Shown piece after piece: positions 56,930 through 64,000 of a stretch of 64,000 bases of DNA (the first letter of the stretch is position 1; every line of letters starts with the position of its first letter). Source of the DNA: Candidatus Kirkpatrickella diaphorinae (GTDB taxonomy: Bacteria > Pseudomonadota > Alphaproteobacteria > Acetobacterales > Acetobacteraceae). The stretch lies in assembly GCF_025736875.1 (NCBI RefSeq), contig NZ_CP107052.1:1104001-1168000 (forward strand). Direction: 5' to 3'. The notes below the pieces were generated by a model. The model was given only the letters and a program-made list of their open reading frames with translations. It ran no database searches and was not told the origin of the DNA. A program made the position numbers and the translations under genes.

Positions 56930-56973
56930 GGGGCCCGGCTTTTACGACAGCATTGTCGGGCCGGGCCCCTTTT
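56930..56973 (+). terminator. Intrinsic terminator of the parvulin gene
   Basis: GGGGCCCGGC/GCCGGGCCCC (10 pairs) encloses CGACA/TGTCG with a 4-base loop, followed by TTTT. It lies 31 bases after the stop codon. Confidence 0.92.
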
Positions 56974-57040
56974 GATTCAGCCGCCGCGAAACGCCGCCCC
57001 CAACAATTTGCTCTTTAAAGTGCAGAAAAGGACCCAGATC

Positions 57041-58276
57041 ATGGCCAATATCACCTCCGTCTCCCCTTTGGCGTGCCCCTTGCCGTCATTCATACCGGTC
57101 AAGGGTGTGCGTCTCGGCGCGTCGGCGGCACAGATCAAATATATGGACCGGCCTGATCTGATGATGATGGTGTTCGACAAAGGCACGTCGGTTGCGGGAG
57201 TCTTCACGAAAAGCCGCTGCCCGGGGGCGCCGATTGACTGGTGCAAGGCCTGTCTTTCACTCGGTAATGCGCGGGCGCTGGTCGTGAACTCGGGCAATGC
57301 CAATGTCTTTACCGGGCGGGCGGGGGCGCAGGCGACGCAGGTCACGGCCGCCCATGCGGCGCGGCTGATCAGCTGTGCATCATCCGAGGTCTTTCTGGCA
57401 TCAACAGGGGTTATCGGGGAGATCTTACCCACCCAGAAAATCACTGATGCTCTGCCGAATTTATTCAGCAGCCTCACGGCTGAGGGTTGGGAAGACGCAG
57501 CCCGTGCCATCATGACGACGGATACCTTCCCGAAAGCCGTGTCCAGGCAGGTGAAAATCGGCGACACGATGGTGACGATCCAGGGTATCGCCAAGGGAAG
57601 CGGCATGGTCGCGCCCGATATGGCAACGATGCTGGCCTTTATCACGACCGATGCGCGTATCGGCCATGACGCGTTGCAGACGCTTGTCTCCAGCTCAGTC
57701 GAAACCAGTTTCAACAGCATCACGGTCGATTCAGACACGTCCACCTCGGACATGGTCCTCGCTTTCGCGACCGGCGCCGCCGCAAATGATAAGATCCGGG
57801 ACGTGAATGACCCGTCTTTTGCCGATTTCCGCCGCGCCTTCACGGACACGATGCAGGAACTCGCCATTATGATCGTCAAAGACGGGGAAGGCTTGAGCAA
57901 GCTCATCGAAATTGATGTCTCGGGCGGCGTCGACTCGCATTCTGCAAGGCGTATCGGGCTCGCTGTCGCCAACTCGCCCCTCGTCAAAACCGCGATTTCA
58001 GGTGAGGACGCGAATTGGGGCCGGATCGTCATGGCCGTGGGGAAAAGTGGTGAGCCTGCCAATCGGGATACGCTCTCCGTCGGGATTGGCGGTCACTGGA
58101 TCGCGCGTAACGGCATGATACTTGCGGGATATGAGGAAGCCCCGATTCAGAAGCATCTGCATGGGCGTCACGTCACCATCCAGATTGATCTGGGCCTCGG
58201 CAATGGGGCAGCGCGGATTTGGGGTTGCGATCTGACCCATGGTTATGTCGATATTAATGGTTCCTACCGCAGCTAA
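57041..58276 (+). CDS. argJ: Glutamate N-acetyltransferase / amino-acid N-acetyltransferase
   Basis: Transfers the acetyl group from N-acetylornithine to glutamate, recycling it in arginine synthesis. 411 aa. The self-cleavage site is in KGSGMVAPDMATMLAF, with T196 as nucleophile giving alpha and beta chains. NSGNANVFTG and the C-terminal DLTHGYVDINGSYRS are family signatures. ATG at 57041 with AAAAGGA 8 bases upstream. It is followed by the dioxygenase gene after 89 bases. Confidence 0.96.
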   Translation: MANITSVSPLACPLPSFIPVKGVRLGASAAQIKYMDRPDLMMMVFDKGTSVAGVFTKSRCPGAPIDWCKACLSLGNARALVVNSGNANVFTGRAGAQATQVTAAHAARLISCASSEVFLASTGVIGEILPTQKITDALPNLFSSLTAEGWEDAARAIMTTDTFPKAVSRQVKIGDTMVTIQGIAKGSGMVAPDMATMLAFITTDARIGHDALQTLVSSSVETSFNSITVDSDTSTSDMVLAFATGAAANDKIRDVNDPSFADFRRAFTDTMQELAIMIVKDGEGLSKLIEIDVSGGVDSHSARRIGLAVANSPLVKTAISGEDANWGRIVMAVGKSGEPANRDTLSVGIGGHWIARNGMILAGYEEAPIQKHLHGRHVTIQIDLGLGNGAARIWGCDLTHGYVDINGSYRS

Positions 58277-58365
58277 TTTCGGGCGATCTGACGCGTGGCC
58301 CGGCGCCTCAAGGTGCGGATGGGGTGCAGAGCAGCACTGTTTTCAATGAGGTCGGAGCCACCATC

Positions 58366-59121
58366 ATGACGCATCCAGATAATTGCCCGCCGGGTCATAA
58401 GCCGAGCCTCCCGGATGATATCAGGAAGTCGCTGACCCGGGAGGGGTTCGTTTTCAAAACGGGTCACGAGATGAAGTCTGCCTTCACCGCGCAGGAACTG
58501 GAATATTGGCCTCGTTTTGCGGAGAGTTGGAACCATCTCGGGCTCGATCGTTACATGGCGGATGGGGGTCGCTATCGCCGCCGCCGCTACGGGGTTTTCT
58601 CGCTGCATCGAGGACATATCACGGCCAAGCAGCACCAGCCGCATTACCAGAGCCGCGACTATAATACGTTGAATGGCGGCGTGCAGAGGTGGTTCAGCCC
58701 GGTCGAGGACGCAACGGGACGAAACCCGTTTCTGCTCAAAATCCTCCGTCATCTCTATCATCTCGCCACAGATTTGACGTCAGACGCCGCCCAGCCTGAA
58801 AAATGGCATGCGGAAATGCATCAATTCCGGATCGAAGTTGCGGAGGAAGGGACGGGCAATCCAACGCCGGAGGGGCTTCATCGAGATGGTGTTGACTGGG
58901 TCTGGGTCATGATGGTGGCGCGGCAGAATGTCGCGGAGGGCGAAACATCAATCCATGATCTGTCGAAGAAGGAAGTCGGACGCTTCACCCTTCGCAACCC
59001 GTTAGACAGTGCATTCGTTGATGATCACCGGGTCTATCATGGTGTGACGCCCATCACCCGGGTCGACCCTTCCGCGCCGGGGCATCGTGACGTCCTGGTT
59101 GTCACAATCCGTCGCGCCTGA
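58366..59121 (+). CDS. 2-oxoglutarate/Fe(II) dioxygenase family protein
   Basis: 251 aa of the 2OG-Fe_Oxy_2 type, a family that includes free amino acid hydroxylases such as isoleucine dioxygenase. Iron ligands: His and Asp in LHRDGVDW and distal His in DDHRVYHGVTPI, with the 2-oxoglutarate Arg probably in HRDVLVVTIRR. The substrate is not evident. ATG at 58366 has GGAG 8 bases upstream. The stop overlaps the next gene's ATG by one base (TGATG), suggesting a two-gene unit. Confidence 0.85.
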   Translation: MTHPDNCPPGHKPSLPDDIRKSLTREGFVFKTGHEMKSAFTAQELEYWPRFAESWNHLGLDRYMADGGRYRRRRYGVFSLHRGHITAKQHQPHYQSRDYNTLNGGVQRWFSPVEDATGRNPFLLKILRHLYHLATDLTSDAAQPEKWHAEMHQFRIEVAEEGTGNPTPEGLHRDGVDWVWVMMVARQNVAEGETSIHDLSKKEVGRFTLRNPLDSAFVDDHRVYHGVTPITRVDPSAPGHRDVLVVTIRRA

Positions 59122-59618
59122 TGACATCAAATGAGAGGTCAAAGCTTTTGCTATTATCTTTTTATCGCCGGAGCCTCCTGCTATGCGCCATCTGGAGCAG
59201 TGCGCTGGCCCTGAATGCCGTCGAAGCGCGGGCTGCACCCAAATCAGTGACACTTACGACGCCCGCAACGCCGGCAATTGAAAGCCTCGCGCGGCAGCTC
59301 AATGCGGAGGCGATAAAGGATGCGCGCAATCATCATGATGACCCGATCATCCTTGTCACCATGGCGGATCTAGGCCGGTCAAAACGTCAGCAGGCGCTTT
59401 TCACGCAATTGCAATCGGCGCGGCTGTGCGGTGCCATCGGTTGTGCGACATCCATCTATCTCGGTGATAAAGGTCGCTGGACCGAAGTTTATAACGACGT
59501 GACAGGCGACATCACCATTCTGCCCACCGCGCATCACGGGCTTTATGATCTCGGCCTCAGCAAAGGGCGCAAGCGGATCTGGAACGGTACCGAATATATA
59601 GACCCGCTTGACCGATGA
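59121..59618 (+). CDS. Putative exported protein of unknown function
   Basis: 165 aa. Basic N-terminus, hydrophobic stretch (about 18-36) and a cleavage-like site after VEARA point to a Sec signal peptide. The mature part has a Cys pair (LCGAIGC) that could form a disulfide, and ends with a hydrophilic, Gly/Lys-rich segment. I recognise no domain. Coupled to the dioxygenase by a TGATG overlap, so the two may act together, but their relation is unknown. Confidence 0.6.
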   Translation: MTSNERSKLLLLSFYRRSLLLCAIWSSALALNAVEARAAPKSVTLTTPATPAIESLARQLNAEAIKDARNHHDDPIILVTMADLGRSKRQQALFTQLQSARLCGAIGCATSIYLGDKGRWTEVYNDVTGDITILPTAHHGLYDLGLSKGRKRIWNGTEYIDPLDR

Positions 59619-59630
59619 ACTTCTCTGAAA

Positions 59631-59693
59631 AATGGCCCGGATAGACGGTTTACGGCGCATCACGAATTCAGCGTCACGTCCGTACGGGCCATT
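59631..59693. repeat. Inverted repeat between the exported protein and the DUF2235 pseudogene
   Basis: AATGGCCCG (59631-59639) and CGGGCCATT (59685-59693), 9 perfect pairs, with a further ACGG/CCGT inside. Followed by no T tract. It may be a shared terminator or the end of a small lost element. Confidence 0.4.
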
Positions 59694-59744
59694 CCCTATC
59701 GCGTCACGCAATGCATTAATTATTGAGAGACCCGGTTTACCAGC

Positions 59745-61541
59745 TTAGCCAACTTTCGGCGTGGCGGGCGGAAACACACTGCCATCAGCATGATATTCGC
59801 GTCGCAAATAACTGTCATGCGGTCGGTTGGTAAGTATAAGGTTGAATGTCACCTCATCGATAATGCCGTGATCAGAGACGACCCAACTCGTGGGCGTCTC
59901 ATCCCAGAATGATGAATTATGGACATATCTCGCCGCCACTTCCGGCGGGAGCGCATCGGCAAGGCTTGCCGCTTCCTTTCCGTCAAGAATGCGATTAACC
60001 TCTTGAACGGCCTTTTGATGAAGGTCCTGGAGGTCATCCGGAATAATCTCGACAGGCTCATCCGGGAGTTTGGTGAAGGAGAGGCCGATCTGCTCACAAT
60101 GCTAGCGCATTGCCTGAAAAGAAACGCGTTCAAGCCCGACATAAACGGCGTCACGTTTAAGCTGCACGGCATTCGCGTAAAGCGTCGTCAGAAAAGGCCG
60201 ATCCAGCACGTCCGATGACACGCTGACATCGCAACATTGAAAGATTTTTCCCCAATGCGCGTGACGCAGCAACTTGTCGCGCTCCGCCGATGTCAGCTTA
60301 TAGGATGTCGTGTCTTCAATGCGCATTTTGCTTCAGAAGGAGCTGAAAAGGATTTGCGTCAGATATAATTTTTCCTGCAGCATATCATGGTAGAAGCCGC
60401 CAATATCGGAATGCACACCCGGTAATTGCAGCTTCCTGGCGTAATCAGGCGTCACGTGATTCAGGGAGTAATTTTCCCGCGCTTCATGAGCGGCGGTGAT
60501 ATGGAATATGTCGGCGGCCGTCGCATCATCCAGAGCGATATTCACGTCACCTGTTTTGCTGTCGCCCACATCGACATCCCACTGTGAAAGCGCAAGCATT
60601 GACGCAACACTATCGAACAATCCGATGAAACGGATCTCCGGCACGCCATATTTCTGCGTGTCGAACACGGAGAGAAGATTCCGGTCCTGATTCTCCACCC
60701 TGTTCGCAAAATGCCGAGCTGAGGTCGCCCCGCGGCTGAAGCCGAAAAGACAGAGTTCGACCCGCTCAAAATCGGCTTCCAACCCTGCAAGCAGGGCTTT
60801 GATCTGTTGCACCGCATCATCTGTCTTGGCAATGACGCCCGTCTGGGTGGTGAAAGGCGCTGACCAGCCCGTCGCCATCATAAAGACGGAGTCAGCCTCG
60901 CCCGCCTTCGTGCCGGCACCCTCCACGTAAGTTTTGACCTGATAAATATGGCTGTCGATCCGGCCTTCCTGAAAGCTCTCATAAAGCTTCCAGATATTAG
61001 TTGTGCAGCTGACTTTACTTGTTTCTTTATTGTAAAAATATGCCTTAGGAATGATGCTATCGCCGGTTAGAGCATATAGACTTTGCCTGAATTGTGGACC
61101 TGAGGAAAAGGCGCCTGATGCTTCATGCTATTATAGGCGTTACATCCGGTCCCATCGAAGAACACGCCAATCCGCAATGTTTTTATGGCGCTTTCATCAT
61201 AGGACATAATCGACTCAATTTTGCAGTCGGCCCATTGATTCCAATGTCCGATGACTTTCCCGCCGATGGAAAGCTTACATTTGCGACCAATCTTGAAAGG
61301 CCCGATAATGCGCGTTTCTTCCCCCAAAGAAAATTCCTGCGCGAAGATGATGTCCTCATGACCATTTGATACAGTCTTGATTTTGAGATCAATCGTCTGC
61401 TGTGCGTAAATACCCTGTATCTTAACGAAACATTCCGTATAAAAGCGAGTGATATCGTCAGACAGGTTTGTAATTTCCGCATTATAGACACCAGCAGAAA
61501 ATTCCAGCACAAAATTCTCGAATTTTCTTTAGTTTTGCCAT
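59745..61541 (-). pseudogene. Decayed DUF2235 (Tle1-like) alpha/beta hydrolase
   Basis: Three lesions break one long reading frame. The N-terminal part has an unfamiliar domain followed by the DUF2235 opening motif RIGVFFDGTG. A frameshift lies between 61067 and 61128, after which the frame resumes with NIWKLYESF and YVEGAGT. In-frame TGA (60333-60335) and TAG (60102-60104) then interrupt it before the natural end at 59745. The catalytic motifs survive: GFSRG, LFDSV and GVHSDIGG. The family includes phospholipase effectors of type VI secretion. The true start may be the ATG at 61541, which needs a further frameshift near 61520. Confidence 0.85.
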
Positions 61542-61744
61542 TTAAAAATCTCTTTATTATTATTGTTGTTTTTACGATTTATTTTAACTTTTTTTGCCAG
61601 TTCAATCAAGATATTTTACATTGAGCATTTTAACTGCAATGCTTTGAGCTTCAGAGAAGTAAAGACTAAATTTCTCTTAACATCCAATATTCTTCTCCAA
61701 TTTCTTTTCTTCATGCTCCTTTTATCAAAGCCGCGTTAACGCAC
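61542..61744. other. AT-rich intergenic DNA
   Basis: Strongly AT-rich with long T runs; no gene seen. It separates the DUF2235 pseudogene from the Hint-domain gene and contrasts with the GC-rich genes on each side. Confidence 0.5.
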
Positions 61745-61771
61745 AACGCCGTGTCGTCAACACGGCGTTTT
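61745..61771 (+). terminator. Hairpin with short T tract
   Basis: AACGCCGTGT/ACACGGCGTT, 10 perfect pairs with a 5-base loop; the second arm runs into TTTT on the plus strand. No plus-strand gene precedes it, so its role is unclear; it may back up termination for the minus-strand Hint gene. Confidence 0.4.
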
Positions 61772-61820
61772 CTGCGCATCTCTGCACGGACCGTCTGCCC
61801 CCTCGCCCGCCGGACCGTAA

Positions 61821-61849
61821 ATCGGCCCCGAAAGCGCGACGGGGCCGAT
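61821..61849 (-). terminator. Probable terminator of the Hint-domain gene
   Basis: ATCGGCCCC/GGGGCCGAT, 9 perfect pairs with an 11-base loop, 21 bases after the stop codon at 61871 on the minus strand. Only a short ATTTA follows. Confidence 0.5.
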
Positions 61850-61870
61850 AGCGTCATTCCGGTATCGCCA

Positions 61871-64000
61871 TCAAGCCGCGACGGCCTCAATCTCGGCTGG
61901 TGTTTTTTCCAGAGCGGTCAGATAGGGGCCGCAATTCAAAATTCTGACATGGAGTAATAATGAGGCGCATAATTGCGTGGATTGATCAGGCACCCGCAAA
62001 ACGGCGCACCCATCTGTCCACCTTGCGGCGGGGTGCTCGACACCATGCCATCCCGGCGCATCATCGGTGAAATGATGTGTGACCTCCATGATGTGCTGCG
62101 GCCCGATCAGATGCACCGCCCCCACCAGCACCCCCAGCACACGCCGATCATCCACATAAGGACCAATCACATCACACGGACGGCTCGCACGGCTGGCAAG
62201 GCACACCGCATCCACATCCTTCGGCAGATTGAAAACATAGCCCCCCTCCCGATGCGAGACAGGCCACAGCGCCATACCATTGGGCAGAAGCAGGTGGAAA
62301 TCCGCATCCATCGTCACGCCCGCCCCCGCACGTGCCGCCGCCGGCAATGCCACAAGCCGCTCACGGCATACATCAAGCCCGGCAAGGCGCGCACATACAG
62401 GCTCAACCTGCTCACGCGTCACAAAAAGCGGGGCCGCAAGCGCCGACACTGTCTTCGGACGCAGGCCCACAACGCCATGCCCCGCGCTGAAACGCGCCCG
62501 GTTGCCCGTATCCAGATATGTCTCCACAGCCAGGCCCGCCGCACTGACAATCGCGTGCTTCTCCGTCTCAAAATGATGAAAACGGTATGTTGGCAGCTCA
62601 CGCTCATAGGCAATGCTGCCCCCATTGACGAGCATACGCACAGGGATCAGCCCGCCATCCACAAAAACGCAATGTTCCGACGTCACCAGAACATCCTCAA
62701 ACGGCGCACCCGGGCCGAAAGCATCCTTGACGATGCGCACAGCGTAGCCCGCAAGGTCACCGGGGACATCCGCCCGGCACGTCACGTCGCCCTCACCCAC
62801 CCAGCGCACGGGTGCGGCCACTTCCGCGCCGTCCTCATAGGTGATGACAAGGTCGCCAGGCGCCAGTTCTTCAACCGGGCGCCAGCCTTGAGGCGTCTTG
62901 ATCCGCGTGCCAGACAAAAAGCATGTCTCAATGTTCGTGCCGCCATGTCCGTCCGGATTTACCGTGAGATCCTGCCCATCCTTAAGGTTTTTCCCGGAAA
63001 CATGATCAAATATGAGTTCATGCAGCCCACTTGACCTGGCATTGGCGGATTTTGAGGCGGTTTCATAAAGTATATGGATTTTGCCCGCTTCATAATAAGC
63101 CCGCTTGACCGTCATACCTTCCTGTTTGAGGCCCTCGACATCGAGCTTAACCCCATCGCCGAAATTCTCGATTTTGACCTTGATGTGAGTCACGGTTTGC
63201 TCGGAGGATAGCTCCCCCTTAAAATTGATCGAACAACCCGCCTGTGAAGCTTCATCGCTGACAGTGACCGTGGCGGTCGCGCTTGAACCATCCTCGAAGG
63301 AAACCTGCGCTCCGGCGTCGAGCAGGATTTTGGGCGTGATATTGACGTTTTTTGAGACCCATAACGTCACGCCCGATTGGAGGTGAATCACACCATTATC
63401 GGCATCCCCTCCAACATCTGACGTGAGTTTGACAACACCTTTGCCTGAAAGGGTCAGGACGCCGCTCACCTTCAGCCCTTTTCCGAAGGTCAGCTCGGCT
63501 GAAGATGCGCCGAGGTCAATCGTGCCACCTTTATCGGTGACTTCCCAATGACCCTGGGGACTGAACGTACCGGCCTGTTTGATGATCAGCTTGCCGCCAT
63601 CCAGCTTCACCGTCACATTTGACCCGACAGAAAAAGACGTGCCGTCAAAAGTGAGCGCGCCCGAAATCTCCGTCGTGCCGCCAGTGAGGTCGAGCGCTTT
63701 GATGGTGACCTTGTCTGTGATTTTCAGCGTGCCGGCTTGCTGCGTTAGCTTGTCGAGCGTCCCGCCTGTGAGGCTGACCGTGCCGGAATTGCCGGTTTGC
63801 AGGGTCAGGCCCGTCATGTCCGCGCCGAATGCGCTATCGGCAGAACTATTGACCGTCACCGCGCCAAGCGTGCCACTCGCGAGATTGACCCTGCCTGCGC
63901 CTGAGATGGCCAGCACATCATTTGTGTAGGTGATGGTTTTAACGGTCAGGGCGCCACCGCTGACGGTGAGTTTTATCTTGATGACAAGGCTATCGAAGCT
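61871..64000 (-). CDS. Large Hint-domain surface/secreted protein, N-terminus outside window
   Basis: The frame stays open to the window edge, giving at least 709 C-terminal residues. The first 350 or so are Gly/Thr/Ser-rich beta-type repeats (SGAGRVNLASGTLG, GGTLDKLTQQAGTLK), like a solenoid stalk. A Hint_2 domain follows: the putative nucleophile Cys (codon 62921-62923) starts CFLSGTRIKTPQG, then VTSEHCVFVDGG (His block) and the closing block VETYLDTGNRA. About 180 C-terminal residues of unknown type come last. Such proteins are frequent in acetic acid bacteria; self-cleavage is possible but unproven. No secretion partner is visible. Confidence 0.85.
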   Translation of the reverse strand, partial: SFDSLVIKIKLTVSGGALTVKTITYTNDVLAISGAGRVNLASGTLGAVTVNSSADSAFGADMTGLTLQTGNSGTVSLTGGTLDKLTQQAGTLKITDKVTIKALDLTGGTTEISGALTFDGTSFSVGSNVTVKLDGGKLIIKQAGTFSPQGHWEVTDKGGTIDLGASSAELTFGKGLKVSGVLTLSGKGVVKLTSDVGGDADNGVIHLQSGVTLWVSKNVNITPKILLDAGAQVSFEDGSSATATVTVSDEASQAGCSINFKGELSSEQTVTHIKVKIENFGDGVKLDVEGLKQEGMTVKRAYYEAGKIHILYETASKSANARSSGLHELIFDHVSGKNLKDGQDLTVNPDGHGGTNIETCFLSGTRIKTPQGWRPVEELAPGDLVITYEDGAEVAAPVRWVGEGDVTCRADVPGDLAGYAVRIVKDAFGPGAPFEDVLVTSEHCVFVDGGLIPVRMLVNGGSIAYERELPTYRFHHFETEKHAIVSAAGLAVETYLDTGNRARFSAGHGVVGLRPKTVSALAAPLFVTREQVEPVCARLAGLDVCRERLVALPAAARAGAGVTMDADFHLLLPNGMALWPVSHREGGYVFNLPKDVDAVCLASRASRPCDVIGPYVDDRRVLGVLVGAVHLIGPQHIMEVTHHFTDDAPGWHGVEHPAARWTDGCAVLRVPDQSTQLCASLLLHVRILNCGPYLTALEKTPAEIEAVAA

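Noticed and set aside
60102-60326. Separate small gene starting with ATG at 60326
   Set aside because: It is in the same frame as the upstream DUF2235 segment and continues that domain, so it is a fragment of the pseudogene.

Overview
The window looks like chromosomal DNA of an acetic acid bacterium (Alphaproteobacteria, Acetobacteraceae) or a close relative. The basis is gene order and fused genes: a transaldolase/phosphoglucose isomerase fusion, a shikimate kinase/3-dehydroquinate synthase fusion, a short 6-phosphogluconate dehydrogenase, a CtrA-type regulator, and a Hint-domain surface protein of a kind common in that family. The genus cannot be fixed from sequence alone. I see no rRNA or tRNA genes, no CRISPR array and no intact insertion sequence. 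Coding density is high, and several convergent gene pairs are separated by only 2-12 bases.

Layout. 1-5398 (minus): rpoZ - Rel/SpoT - acpS - lepB - rnc - era, a housekeeping run for stringent response, acyl carrier protein activation, secretion and RNA processing. 5399-6098 is a gene-free divergent region, strongly AT-rich in its right half. 6099-14158: NYN nuclease, Fe-superoxide dismutase, yajC, DUF815 ATPase, an acetyltransferase-Nudix fusion, SMP-30 lactonase, CinA-like protein, accA, xerD and a small membrane protein. 14299-24889: aroKB, an OmpA-type porin with a long leader and a textbook terminator, a glycerate-kinase-like enzyme, prfC, rpsD, a MATE pump, cysS and trmJ.

24958-35778 (minus) is a pentose phosphate block: tkt, tal-pgi, gnd, zwf, a HAD phosphatase, pgl, rpiA, gntK. 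It covers both the oxidative and non-oxidative branches plus gluconate entry. Hairpins or terminators stand at the first three junctions, while the HAD-pgl-rpiA genes overlap by 4 bases each.

36291-39450: ankyrin protein, hisC, a FliJ-like coiled-coil protein, and a CtrA homologue whose receiver domain lacks two normally conserved residues. 39561-55727 (minus) is one long run: secA - yebC - ruvCAB - ybgC - tolQRAB - pal - cpoB - tilS - ftsH - glmM. It joins protein export, Holliday junction processing and the Tol-Pal envelope machine. 56005-59618 (plus): a parvulin, argJ, a 2-oxoglutarate/iron dioxygenase and a small exported protein.

59745-61541 is a decayed DUF2235 (Tle1-like lipase) gene, with one frameshift and two in-frame stops but all three catalytic motifs still visible. 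The window ends inside a large Hint-domain protein with a beta-rich repetitive stalk.

I found no clearly new multi-gene system. The items most worth following up are the atypical CtrA receiver with its putative own binding sites, the eroded DUF2235 effector, a possible RNA switch over the tolQ ribosome binding site, the cluster of TTG starts in the tol region, and a GC-rich structured element upstream of rpoZ.
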